DNA of 64,000 nt from Cercis canadensis (lineage: Eukaryota > Streptophyta > Magnoliopsida > Fabales > Fabaceae): the NCBI GenBank assembly GCA_003255065.1, contig QAOA01001406.1, forward strand, positions 17,142-81,141, written 5' to 3'. Each line of letters begins with the position of its first letter. The stretch's first letter is position 1. Of the stretch, positions 34,174 to 45,690 are shown piece by piece. The notes beneath the pieces were generated by a model. That model was not told the DNA's origin. It worked only from the letters and a program-made list of their open reading frames with translations, and did no database searches. Position numbers and translations under genes: made by a program.

Positions 34174-37100
34174 AAGTGTGAAGGATTATGCCGTTGGTTT
34201 TTAGTTTCCCTCATAATATCCAATGGTTAATGTTGAAATTTTCAGTGGTCGATATTGAAATGTCCCATGGTAGTTGAGTGAGAGTGGTATTTTGGGAAAC
34301 ATAGTTATGTAGGCATATCACATATGGTGACAAAAGTGACATCCAAGGAAATATTGTTTCAATGAGCCACTTAAAAATATTTTTTGTTTAGTGATCCCAA
34401 AATAATTATCTCTACAATTTATTTTCAGATAAATATAATTTTTTAAATATTTTACATTTATAAGTATAAGTAAGGATAAAATGAAATATTTATTAATCTA
34501 GAAATATAATAATGGTCCATGTACTGGTAATGAAGTACACGAATTTTCTTAACCCTGTTTTCATGAATGTTTTTTTTTTTTTTTTGGCACACCTGTTTAT
34601 ATGGATGTTGATACCAACTCTAGAATACTCATTTGATCAAAATGGGTGAAGATTCCCTTCGACTCACAATTCACGTGTTTTTTAACAGTTAAAAACAGCA
34701 CATAAACTGCACTATTAATAGAATTTGAGCATAAATAGTAGTACTTAAATTTTCATAGAAATCGCCTTTTGAAGATTCCTCAAAGCTTTCTCATTTCATA
34801 CGCAATAAATCAAAATTCAAAATCATCTTGAGTCACTATTTCTAGGCATTTTTGTCATAAGTAATGACAACGTTTTATACCCACAACTATTTTGTCACCA
34901 TTTCTCACCACTATACGCCTCAATTTACTCTATACATTACAGTTTTAACTTGACCCACTTAACATATATTTTTTTTTTAACAAAAATAGCCCAAATTCAA
35001 CTGGACCAACAATTGTAAGGTTTGGTGAGGTTTCTTTGGTGGATCACCATTTCTCTTTTGGGTGACTAATTCATATTCTCACTTTCATCCACCTTTCATA
35101 TTTTCCCTGTTGGCACCAAAACCTGCAAAATTGCAACCACCATGATATCAACACTTCATATGATGAAATAGGATTTCCTTATAATGAATTTAAGTTAAAT
35201 ATTTTGGTTTTAGCACATCAGGATTACCTTGTAAGGTACCCTGGCCAACTCTCCATCCGCAGAAGAGAAAATTACAGACCTTTTACTGCAGAATGCAACC
35301 TTTCCAGTGGAGATGAAGTGCATTCCTGCAATAGGACATAGCTGTTGTATATAAATAGTGCAGTGAAGCTTCTAATAGTTATTCTTCTTTTATCCCAAGG
35401 TTTTATTGTGTCCCCTCTTTTCTTCTTCATTATCTGCAGTGACAGGAAAACTATTATCTTCATAATCTTAAGTCTCCAAGATAAGGTTTTAAAGACTGCT
35501 CCTCATCCTTCAAATAACTCCTCACATTGAATGATATTTAAAAATTGAGGGGACAAAAAGGTTTAATTGAAAGAACAAATGCACTTTTGAAAAGGTGACA
35601 AGCAAGAGTATTAAAGTCAACACCTGAGACTTCAGCTGAATTGCTATCCCCCCAAAACTCATCAGTGCCTCTGCATTTGAGAAGCCACATTTCGCATGAA
35701 GTTTTACAGACTGCGAGTTCCCAAAACTATTATCTTCATAATCTGAAGTCTCCAAGATAATTCCCACAGCTTCCACTCCACCATGAGTATTCCCTGATAT
35801 ATGAATACTATAATTTCCCCTAGAGATATCCCTTTTTGAACAGATTCAACTTTCAGTGGCGAAGTCCTCTCCTTGTATCTATGCTAAGGGAGTGGGACAG
35901 TTCTAGGGTATCCCCGCCGGGGGGCTTTAGGTAACAAACAACATGAGAACCAAAAAGCTCGGTGAGACTTTTTATATAGCCCCAAAACAGCTTCTCTTTC
36001 TCGTGGTTCACTGCAATTTTACAAGGATGATTATCTTCCTTTGTACAGGTCTGGAAAAGAGCTTGTCATTTGAAATTATATTTTTTGTTTACCAAGTTAA
36101 CTTCTCCTGTCTTGGAAAAGAGTAATCATGCACCAACTTTTGCTTGTTCCTTGTCTTCAAACTACTATTACATTTTACATCTTGTTTGAAGACCTAGATT
36201 TGTTTTTTTTTGAAAACAAAGATTTACTACACAAAATTGGAAGTAATAGCCTTCTTTTCTTTCAACTAAGCACACAATCACTTCAAAGAACAATGCAGGA
36301 ATAATATGTATCATTAGCTTAAGATTATGGTCCCAGTATGATTTGAAATATTCCTTCAATTTTTGGCTGAGGAGAAAGAATTTTCCAAGGAAAGCAGGGC
36401 AGCAGAAGATATGAGTACATGTCAATTTCTATTTCATTACCACAGACAAAGAAAAGAATTCCTTCCAGAAATATAATAACTAACCAAGTTATTGCTAGAG
36501 AATCAAGATCCAGAGTCTTAAATATTAATAAGCAGCACACGCAATGTTTTCTTGGCTACAAGCACTAAGAAATTAGGACACTACTTATTTTATTTGAAAA
36601 TAAACAGTATTATATTTTGTGCTATTCTAAGCCTCTCACTGTAATTCAGATTAGCATTGCAAGTTAAAAATTATTGATGTGTCCAGAACTTTGCCTCTTT
36701 TTTGCATAAAAATAGGAGTATGATCATATGATATTTAAATTGAATTTCTTTGAGCAGGAGAGAGATCCACTTCATATACATGATTGCAGGTCAAAACTTC
36801 TGAACAAATAGTCAGCATCTAATTGATGCCTTGGTAAATTTAGACTATAAGTAAGTACATTGACTTCCAGGTTCACTTAATGCAAAACAAACCATTTTAT
36901 GTAATTCTGTGTTCAATGATAAAAAAAATTAAAAGCATATCATACTCTGGCATAATGACATTTGAATATATTAGAGACTTTTTGCATTTTGGTATTGAAG
37001 TTCACTAACGGATACATTTAACCCTCACACATTATCAAATTTGAATACTAAAAGACACGGGTTTTTTTTATTCGTGATAAAATGTACATCTGATTGTGAG

Positions 37101-37272
37101 TCTGGCTTCAAGGGTTAATTATGAAACGAAGGTGTTAAGAAATTCACTTTAACATGCATGCACCAAAGAATGGAAAGAGAAAATATATCTAGTGATTGAA
37201 ACCAGAATTGTTAGGGGGAAAAAAAAAGATTAAGAAAAAAAAAATTTCCTCATGCATTCATCTCCACTCTAA
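34174..37272. other. Gene-poor stretch
   Basis: No complete gene is seen. A 38-base direct repeat with coding flavour (35450-35488 and 35726-35764; minus strand reading L-E-T-x-D-Y-E-D-N-S-F) hints at exon relics of an unrecognised gene. The rest is AT-rich intergenic sequence. Confidence 0.45.
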
Positions 37273-37288
37273 TTGAAAGGAAATGTGT

Positions 37289-37680
37289 GGGGTAATCTCT
37301 ACTTTATTGAGAACAAAACAGCAAGAAAATGCAAAAAACTATATAACAGGAATATATGTACAAAAGAATTTCCTGAACTCTTACCGATCAGGCTTGCATC
37401 ACAATTAAGAGCACCAACAACTCTACAAAGAAAAAGAATGATATTCTTGCTCTATGGATTCTTTGCCTTCTTCAATCTGTTTANTGGGGTAATCTCTACT
37501 TTATTGAGAACAAAACAGTAAGAAAATGCAAAAAACTATATAACAGGAATATATGTACAAAAGAATTTCCTGAACTCTTACCGATCAGGCTTGCATCACA
37601 ATTAAGAGCACCAACAACTCTACAAAGAAAAAGAATGATATTCTTGCTCTATGGATTCTTTGCCTTCTTCAATCTGTTTA
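37289..37680. repeat. 195-base direct repeat across an N, probably an assembly duplication
   Basis: Bases 37289-37483 recur at 37485-37680 with about one difference (agcaag/agtaag). The N at 37484 is at the junction. The repeat includes the 3' UTR and last ten codons of the minus-strand gene that ends at 37649, so the left copy is a spurious 3' end. Confidence 0.85.
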
Positions 37681-39514
37681 TCAGAGATTCTATTGAATTT
37701 TGTATTCTGGTTCCTTCTGTTTGCATCACTGCTTGAGATGCCTCACGTAAATGTTGAATCCCACGACCCAAATTGGCAATTGAGGGGGCCGCAGGGAGAG
37801 ACTCAACAGCACACTCAATCCCATCCCCATACAGAAGCAAACCTGTGCAAGTGCCAATACTGCTTGCAAATGTAGCCCAAGGTAAGAACCCAACAGGCCG
37901 TACCTTTCGCTTCCTCATTATCTCATAGAGCGCTGTTCTCATAGCAGAAATACTGGTTTTTTCAGCAGAGGCTATAACACTGTGTGTGACAGCTCGAATC
38001 TTCTCAGCAGAGACAGTTGCTTTCAGGACACCAGATGTTTTGGCTCCAGAACCTGCAATCCCTGGAGCAACAACTTTCGATGGGCCAAGGGCAAACACCA
38101 TTGCTTTCTGCATTTGGCTGAGAAAGAATTGAAGTAAAGCTGGAAGCTTAAAAGGAACAGCCTTCATAAGAGTTGATGCAGGGACCACTTTGGTCAGAGA
38201 GGAGGCTCCTAAAACAGCTGTTGCTCCAGCCCCAACTGCGACCACAGTTTTCTCTGTGAATAATCCCTTCCAGTCTTTTTGATTTGAGATAATCCCCTCG
38301 CCTTCACCGTTTGCCATTAGTTGTCCAACCAACTCTTTGACTTCAGCAGGTAGAGGCGTATCCCAATGTTTCCTAAGACCTGCTAAGCCACCAGCATCCA
38401 CTACCGCCACAATGGTCTTAAACTTATCAGTTTGGCAACGAAGTGCTTGTGCAAAGACCGCATATGACTTGTCTTCGGCTGGAAGCTCTGAGAACTCAAT
38501 CTTAGCTGAGTTGGAATTAGCCTTCCTATTTATTCGTCGTAGACCACTGTTATTTAGAACTATTCTTAGCCACTCAACTGCAATTCGGAATGCGTAGACC
38601 TCAGAGATAATTCTTGTGTCAAGAACCTCACCTCTGTTCACATCCAAAAGCATCTTTTGCACATGTGCTAGCGCCTTTCCAAATGATGGAAGATCAACAA
38701 ATGTATTATGTAGATCCTCAAGTAAAGGATAGATAGACTTGGCAAAAGCTGGGGTCTCATAATCAAGATTTGGCTGAATTTCCTTTGAATCCCCCATCAA
38801 AACTGAACTAGTGTGACCAAGCATTGGTGGATCCATATAGAGAGATAAGGATTTTAACATTTGCAACTGAACATCATTACCAAGAAAAATCCTCTTTAAA
38901 GTCATTGGAGCCAGCGAACCACTTTTCTGAGGAACCAAAGTACTAACAAGACTTTTAGAGTGGTTTCCAGCATCACCTTCACAGGACATGTTTCCCCTGG
39001 AAAACGTCCCCAATGGCGACTGAAGCACAAGAAACGAGGATCCCACTTCCTCAGCCACCCTTTTGGCGGCCAATAAATGTCCATGAAAACTTGTTCCGAA
39101 AATCTCACGCAGCACAAAATTGCCGGCCACATTTTCATACTTCTCTCTACCAATTTTATCAACAAAACACCGTTTTATTACTCCAAAAAAAGAAGTGGGT
39201 AGTGGGGCATCATCAATTCCATCCTCTAATTCACCCTCTTCACACTGAAGACCCGCCTGAACCACAACAGCGTCGGGCCTAATCTCCCTAATAAGACACT
39301 CAGCATCAAAGCATGATCTCTCAGACAAATTCAAAGCAGATAGTATGAAAATCACAGATTGAGTTTCAGGGTCACGAACTGCAAAAACAAACTGTTTGGT
39401 GTGCTCGGGTACTGAGAGTTTGCTCACTAATTGCTTTGATATTCTGAGGTCATCATATTTAAACAAGGAGAAAGGCCAAATTTTTTGCAGATTCCACAAG
39501 AAAGTAGTTGCCAT
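37649..39514 (-). CDS. Conserved plant protein of unknown function (621 aa), TraB-like N-terminal region
   Basis: The frame opens upstream at a GTG, but the first ATG is at 39514 (M-A-T-T-F-L-W-N-L). The coding region is uninterrupted to TAG at 37649. Residues about 45-90 (FVFAVRDPETQSVIFILSAL, then IREIRPDAVVVQ) and about 130-170 (SFHGHLLAAKRVAEEVGSSF) have the strand-helix pattern of TraB/PrgY-type domains; this is a weak inference. The C-terminal third is Ala/Val/Gly-rich with hydrophobic segments (VVAVGAGATAVLG; FASSIGTCTGLLLYG), so membrane association is possible. It ends in a basic tail, RLKKAKNP. I recognise it as a plant-wide family without an assigned activity. The leader reaches toward the divergently transcribed tyrosyl-tRNA synthetase. 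Confidence 0.85.
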   Translation of the reverse strand: MATTFLWNLQKIWPFSLFKYDDLRISKQLVSKLSVPEHTKQFVFAVRDPETQSVIFILSALNLSERSCFDAECLIREIRPDAVVVQAGLQCEEGELEDGIDDAPLPTSFFGVIKRCFVDKIGREKYENVAGNFVLREIFGTSFHGHLLAAKRVAEEVGSSFLVLQSPLGTFSRGNMSCEGDAGNHSKSLVSTLVPQKSGSLAPMTLKRIFLGNDVQLQMLKSLSLYMDPPMLGHTSSVLMGDSKEIQPNLDYETPAFAKSIYPLLEDLHNTFVDLPSFGKALAHVQKMLLDVNRGEVLDTRIISEVYAFRIAVEWLRIVLNNSGLRRINRKANSNSAKIEFSELPAEDKSYAVFAQALRCQTDKFKTIVAVVDAGGLAGLRKHWDTPLPAEVKELVGQLMANGEGEGIISNQKDWKGLFTEKTVVAVGAGATAVLGASSLTKVVPASTLMKAVPFKLPALLQFFLSQMQKAMVFALGPSKVVAPGIAGSGAKTSGVLKATVSAEKIRAVTHSVIASAEKTSISAMRTALYEIMRKRKVRPVGFLPWATFASSIGTCTGLLLYGDGIECAVESLPAAPSIANLGRGIQHLREASQAVMQTEGTRIQNSIESLINRLKKAKNP

Positions 39515-40801
39515 TTCAATGCAGTAGGGGAACCACCTCACGTTGTTAGTGTGAGCAGTTCATCCCCTGTGAGTTTCAAGAAACAATAAAGGTAAGAAAT
39601 TATGGGCCAAAAACGAACTAGTATAAGAACAATTAGCAAAATTAATAAGATCAAGAACAAAATTACCACCCTTTAGATTCTATCAAAATTCTAGACCCAA
39701 GAGCCACTGAAGCAGCAAAAAGCATATCGCAGTCAAGAAGGACCAAATTTTATCAAAAAATCAAGACTTTCTTCACAAAACAAGGAAAGGAAAACCTAGG
39801 CACTAGCCGAAACAATCAGAAATGTGAACAGTGTTTGGGGAGAAATAGAAGAGAAAGAGAGGGAAGAAGGAAATGGCGAGGGAAAGAAAGGGAGGAGAGT
39901 GAGACTTACGGTGAAAGGAAGCGAAGAATCTCGATTTTGCTGGGGATGTGGATCAGCTCACGGCAACAAAAGAGGCAGAACTAGTCTGAATATAGCAGAG
40001 ATATAGGATTTGATCAGGCGTGGTGAAATGAACGGAATTAGTTTACGAGTGGCGCTATCATATTTTCCTTTTGGTTCTTTAATTTATTTGTAGAAAAAAA
40101 TATGTCAATCTTGTGATTTACTGTACAAAAAAGAAAAGTCATCTAACCTTGTATTTGTGTTTTTTTTTCACCTATACTAATTTCACATTTTTTTAAAAAA
40201 ATATTTTTTATGAAATGTTTGAATCATATAAATCTCTTACTTCTGTGATACGGAAAAAAGAGAATTTATAATTCAAAATCTTATCAACATTGTTATGATT
40301 TTTAATTTTTAGAGTAAATATATATTTATATTTTTAAAAAAATTTAAATTTAATAAAATAATATTTGAAAAAGTATTAATTATAAAATAATTTTTAAAAA
40401 AATGGATATACATAATAAAATAATCGAATATTTATTAAATTTTAAGTACATATTACTTTTTTATGATTATTTTATAATTATTATTTTTTAAAAAAATTAT
40501 TTTATAATTAGTGTTAAGACTATTTTATTAAATTTTGAATCTTTCAATAACTTAAATGTAAGTTTACTAAAAATTCTTTAAGTCATTCATTAGATGCAAG
40601 TGAGAAATTTAGTTAATTTTGTAGATATGAAAATAAAGAAAATATTTGACGGAATTTTTAAAATTTTTATTTTATTTTATTTTATGTATAATATTTTTTT
40701 GTTATTTTGTAGATATGAAAATCGAAATTGCTTGGGCAAGTGGTAGCACTGAGAGAGCTAATTGAAAAAGCTCAGAACCAGTGACAGAAGATTTGAGCAG
40801 A
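39515..40801. promoter_or_regulatory. Shared divergent upstream region
   Basis: About 1.3 kb separates the two head-to-head start codons. The half next to the minus-strand gene is GA-rich with possible leader sequence up to about 39990. The half next to the synthetase is very AT-rich and contains a foldback (40345-40540). No specific operators were recognised. Confidence 0.45.
40345..40540. mobile_element. AT-rich foldback (MITE-like)
   Basis: Inverted arms of about 50 bases share aatttaataaaata and taattataaaataattttt on opposite strands, around a spacer of about 70 bases. Extreme AT content makes chance matches easier, so confidence is limited. Confidence 0.4.
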
Positions 40802-42370
40802 ATGGCCACCATTTCTGCTTCAAGGAACCTTCTCTTCTCCCAACCCACCAAGCTCTTCTTCATCCCCTTCAAAGCTCCTGCTTCCATTTCTCCTAATATA
40901 CCCTTCTCTCTCCCACTCCAATTCACCAGAACTAGGCCTCACTTCTTTCTAACAAAATCGGGCTCCCGCAATGGCTGCTGCTGCAGTATTCGCCTCTCAC
41001 ACACTGCCTCCGAGCCACAACAACAACAAGAAGTCAGAATTGTTCATCGTAATGTTATCGAAATCCTCGAAGAAAGAGGGTTACTTGAATCCATTACCAG
41101 CGATAATCTCAGAGGTGCTTGTTCAGACCCCATTGGTGAACCCATCAAGGTCTACTGCGGTTTTGACCCTACAGCGGAGAGCTTGCACTTAGGTAACCTT
41201 CTTGGGCTTATTGTGCTCTCTTGGTTCCGCAGGTGCGGCCATAAAGCCGTCGCTTTGATCGGCGGCGCCACCGCTCGTATCGGTGACCCATCTGGGAAAA
41301 GTCTCGAAAGGCCTGAACTTGATGTGGATTTGTTGGAGAAGAATACTCTAGGTATTACCAAGACTATTAGTAGAATTCTGGGTAGTTCTCAAAATAAGCA
41401 CTTGGATAATTTGAATGTGAATTTCGATTTGAGTGATTCTTCTGTTATAATTTTGAATAATTATGATTGGTGGAAAGAGTTTAGTTTATTGGATTTTCTG
41501 AAACGAGTGGGTAGATTTGCTAGAGTGGGTTCAATGATGGCTAAGGAAAGTGTAAGGAAGAGGTTGGAATCAGAACAAGGAATGAGCTATACTGAGTTCA
41601 CTTACCAGTTGTTGCAGGGATATGATTTTTTATATTTGTTCCAGAATGAGGGTGTTAGTGTTCAAATTGGGGGTAGTGATCAATGGGGTAATATAACTGC
41701 TGGGACTGAGTTAATTCGAAAAATACTGCAGGCTGAGGGTGCCTATGGCTTGACATTTCCTCTTCTCTTGAAAAGTGATGGTACCAAATTTGGTAAATCA
41801 GAGGATGGTGCAATTTGGTTATCCCCTTCGATGTTGTCTCCTTACAAGTTTTACCAGTATTTTTTCTCTGTTCCTGATGCAGATGTGATTAGGTTTCTGA
41901 AAATTCTTACTTTCTTGGATACTAAGGAGATAAATGAGATAGAGAGAGAGATGAAGAAACCTGGATATGTGCCTAATACCGCTCAACGGAAGCTCGCTGA
42001 AGAAGTTACCCGATTTGTTCATGGAGAAGATGGTTTAAGTGAGGCTCATAAGGCGACTGAAGCATTGAGGCCAGGGTCTGAGACAAAGTTGGACTGGAAA
42101 ACTATTGAGGGAATTGCTGAGGGTGTGCCATCTTGTTCTTTAGCTTATGATGAGGTATTGAATCTTTTGTTGGTTGATCTCTCAGTTTCTGCTGGTTTGT
42201 TTGAGAGCAAATCTGCTGCACGCCGTTTGTTAAAGCAAGGAGGTGTTTACTTGAACAACAACAGAGTAAATAGTGAAAACAAGAGAATTGAGGCTGAAGA
42301 TATTGTGGATGGGAAAGTTCTCCTTTTGTCTGCTGGCAAAAAGAATAAGGTGCTGGTGCGGATAGCATGA
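40802..42370 (+). CDS. Tyrosyl-tRNA synthetase, bacterial type, organelle-targeted
   Basis: A class I aminoacyl-tRNA synthetase of 522 aa that charges tRNA-Tyr. An upstream in-frame GTG (40781) is not needed; the ATG at 40802 has a plant-like context and begins a Ser/Pro/Phe-rich, acid-poor leader of about 60-70 residues expected of a plastid and/or mitochondrial transit peptide. The HIGH motif appears as HLGN (H129), the tyrosine pocket and QIGGSDQWGN are present, and KMSKS appears as KFGKS (329-333). A C-terminal S4 RNA-binding domain is seen near residues 455-515 (ARRLLKQGGVYLNNNRV). These are features of bacterial TyrRS, not the cytosolic eukaryotic enzyme. There are no introns. It is the likely counterpart of Arabidopsis EMB2768. 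Confidence 0.95.
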   Translation: MATISASRNLLFSQPTKLFFIPFKAPASISPNIPFSLPLQFTRTRPHFFLTKSGSRNGCCCSIRLSHTASEPQQQQEVRIVHRNVIEILEERGLLESITSDNLRGACSDPIGEPIKVYCGFDPTAESLHLGNLLGLIVLSWFRRCGHKAVALIGGATARIGDPSGKSLERPELDVDLLEKNTLGITKTISRILGSSQNKHLDNLNVNFDLSDSSVIILNNYDWWKEFSLLDFLKRVGRFARVGSMMAKESVRKRLESEQGMSYTEFTYQLLQGYDFLYLFQNEGVSVQIGGSDQWGNITAGTELIRKILQAEGAYGLTFPLLLKSDGTKFGKSEDGAIWLSPSMLSPYKFYQYFFSVPDADVIRFLKILTFLDTKEINEIEREMKKPGYVPNTAQRKLAEEVTRFVHGEDGLSEAHKATEALRPGSETKLDWKTIEGIAEGVPSCSLAYDEVLNLLLVDLSVSAGLFESKSAARRLLKQGGVYLNNNRVNSENKRIEAEDIVDGKVLLLSAGKKNKVLVRIA

Positions 42371-44824
42371 ATGGTTTTATTACATAGCTGATTATTCTTT
42401 GAAGACTTATTGTTTATCTTGTAAATTTTGGTACGCTTAGGAAACCATTACTTTTTGTCCTATACAGAACCTTTAAAGTTACCCTTGAAACCAATATTTC
42501 TGTTGAGAATTGACCATAAAGTTTTGCATTTGGTAGTTCTTTCAGCTTCCATGAAACTGTTTATTAGTTATACTTGCATACTAATCACATCTAGTATTCT
42601 CTTGCTGTGCCTAACATATTCCTATAGCGAGGCCCTTCAACTAGATTTATTATGGAGTGCACTTGGCAATTTGAAGAAAATAGATGCTAAAGATAAATAT
42701 TGAACTTTTTCAACTGGTTTATATTCAATGCTGCCATTTCATGTTCTCATTGCTGAGGTGCTCTAGGGTGGTGTTTCTGATGTATTCATGGATTAATGCA
42801 TTTTTTTATTAGAGCTCTGTGATTTGTATTTGTATTTGTCACTTTGGGCCACCTGGGAAAGAAAGCAAGGGAATTGTAGTGTTTGTGTATGTCTGAGTCA
42901 AAATGGTTTCCATCAGGAATCACCATTCTTTTTTTTTAAAGATTACAGTTTGTAATTTTTATCATTTTTTGCATTTACTTCTTCCAGGGTAGTTTTATGT
43001 TTTAAAATGTTATTTTCAGATGCTGTTTCGTTGCTCATCTTCTTCTTGTGAATATGTTTGGTATGTTCATCATTTTGTACTTTGATAGCCCCAAATTTTC
43101 TGTTTAGAAAGTTTTTAATAATAAAATACACAGAAAAGTGGGGCTGCTTCCTAAACTTATGTGGACTATCCTTAAGTAACAGAGCTGCTATTTTTGTTGC
43201 TCCAAATGGCATCATGGGAATTTTTTTTGTGCATACATTTCTTAATGATTACCAATCCTTTTAGAAATTGAAGTAGCCTGTGTAACTATACTTTTGCTAG
43301 CCAGTTAGGTTAGACTTTTATAGTGTTGTTTAAGTAGGCAAGATAGTTATCTCTTAGGTGCAGAACAAAGAAATAGTCCTTCGATGCAAACTAAGAGTTG
43401 GTGGTATAAGAGGAAAAGTAGAGAAACTTCAAGAGTTTAAGGTCAAATCATTTCCTAGCTCTAATGTTGTCAAATTTTGTCAGATTCATGACCCCTTTTG
43501 ATTTGTCTGAATACCTTGAGGCTCTAATGAATTTATGCTGAACTGAATCAGTTTCTGATATTTTTGTTTATTTTATTGTTGTTTAAGTGAGCCTTGTTGT
43601 TATGCTGTTGGAATTTTGTTCTTATAGTTTGACAAGATCATTACAGTTTCTATTTGGAATTGAAGTTAACCAATTTAAATACTTAGGTCATTGCATTTAG
43701 GAAAATGCTAAACAGAACAAAAAATAACACAAAATGACAAGAAGGATGAACAGTTAGGCCCCTTCTGATAGTGCTTCAATGTGCTGGATCCATTCTTTTC
43801 TCTCTATATGTATATGAGCAATAATATCCTTTTTTTTTTTTCTAATGAGCAACTTGCACCTATATTCAACATTGAATGAGTAAGTTTGTTGTGCTTCTGT
43901 TGATTATCTAACAACCAGCGACTACTGGTCCTGCTCCTCTGCTAAATTGAGTATGGCAATTTCTTTGATCCACATGAATCCTGAGGAGTCAAGTGTGATA
44001 GTTTTTTGCTTTTATTTTCTTGTAAGTCCCCTTTATCTTGTACAAGGGAGTTGAATTTTCTTATTGGTCTATCAGATTTTGATTAGATCATGCTTTATTT
44101 GCTTGTTCTATAATCTAATTAAGCACCAGTACTGCTTGAGATCCACTTATTTGTTTTTGTCTTCTATAAACTTCTCTTCTACATCTTTACAACTAAAAGT
44201 ACAATTTCACTCATATGACTTAATGCATATGAAATTGCTTATAACACTAAAGAAAAAAGTACATGTAGCTCTTTCACATAAAAAGACTGGCTCTGATTTT
44301 CTGCTTAGATTATACAATTTTTTTTTTTAACTATGAATTGTGAAGTTTAGTAACTTATCTCTCAAAGAACTCTTTTGACATTGTTATCAGTGATTCATTA
44401 TGTACATCAAATCATTTCTGCTATAAGAAATAGCAAATATTTGTTAAATACCAGGATAAATAGGAAAAGTTAAGTTTGAACTTGTTAAAAGCTTGGACTT
44501 AATTCTATCTATGCTTCGTAGGTGGCTAGTTTTTGTGCTTACGAATGCATTGTAAACTTTTGACACTTGGTTGATTGAACTTCACATGTAAATTTGTTGC
44601 TGGAAATTATATCATAGCTTTAGTAGAGTGCAAAAATAAATTTAAGTTAGGTGCTGAAATCAGTATTTTGTTCAGTTTGGGTGCAGCATGCATTTCATAT
44701 TGATTTGGACTATCAAGTGTAAACTCTTGCTTAATAATTCCTGAAGTTGGATATATGGAATTTCTCCTATTTCTTCATATTTTGGTTTTGGATTTTACAT
44801 TGTCTGATCCAAGTAACCATAAGT

Positions 44825-44975
44825 ACCTCTTTTTCCTTGGACTGGATATTTTGATGTATAATATGTTGGCACCTCTCCCAGAATCCCACCCCACCAGTTC
44901 TAATGTGATTCGAACATGGCACCTCCATGATGGGATATCCCGTGCTCAACTATTTAGGTGTCTCTTTGGGGACAA
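44825..44975 (-). mobile_element. SINE-like remnant
   Basis: The minus strand gives tagttgagcacggg (A-box-like) and, about 35 bases on, catgttcgaatcac (B-box-like). It does not fold as a tRNA gene, since the acceptor and other arms are not matched. No A tail or duplication was identified. Confidence 0.35.
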
Positions 44976-45487
44976 TTCCGAATCTATTTGCCTAGTGTAA
45001 TTTTATAGATGAATCCAGATATTGCACAGTTCAGTACAAAAGCTATTGAAATTTGGGAATCGCTGTTGGTGACAATCTAGCAATGGATGCATGGTAAGAT
45101 ATTGTTATTGACTCTCAGAAGAAAGAATCAAAATTGTGAAGGTGCTGATAATTGATGAACTCAACTGTTCACAGCATGACTCCATAAATTTGTGAAAGAT
45201 AGTTCTTCTGCTAAAATGCTTTTAGTTGTGATGTTTAACTTCTATGGTCTCCAAAGGATTCCACTCAAGCAAAACTAGTGTAAAGTTGTGGCATATAATT
45301 ATAATTTTAATTACTACACTCTCAAACTGTCCAGTTCAGGAATCAACCATATTCTTCATTTAATATTGTGCTTCTATCAGCTGCTTGGTGGTATAACAAC
45401 ATCCAGTCATATGTTCTTATAGAACATATTTAAGTAAAAATCATTAGAATATGAAATGCTTGATTGTACTCGTATGTTGTAAACCTT

Positions 45488-45690
45488 TTTTTTTTGTTGG
45501 GTTAATACTATGAGTATTATCACTTTACTCAATTAGGCGTGAGACTAATTTTATTTAAGAGTTAAAATAATTATGGTTTTTTCTCTCCTAATAATGCTCT
45601 TATTAGACTTTGAACATTTGACCACAACCAAAGGCACATGCCCAATATTTAATTTGTTACCAGTTAAACAAAGCACTTAGTGGTATATGC
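45488..45690 (-). mobile_element. Candidate SINE
   Basis: A T run (A tail on the minus strand) at 45488 is followed by about 190 bases whose far end has a weak B-box-like gtcaaatgttcaaag. Flanks tgttgtaaacc and tgctataaact may be a decayed target duplication. Confidence 0.3.

Noticed and set aside
39515-39541. Nine-residue extension of the 621-aa protein
   Set aside because: It begins with GTG; the ATG at 39514 is the first eukaryotic start.
40781-40801. Earlier start of the tyrosyl-tRNA synthetase
   Set aside because: The codon is GTG; the ATG at 40802 starts a good transit-peptide-like leader.
44900-44960. tRNA gene
   Set aside because: The B-box-like ttcgaatc is present on the minus strand, but the acceptor, D and anticodon arms cannot be paired, so a SINE remnant is more likely.
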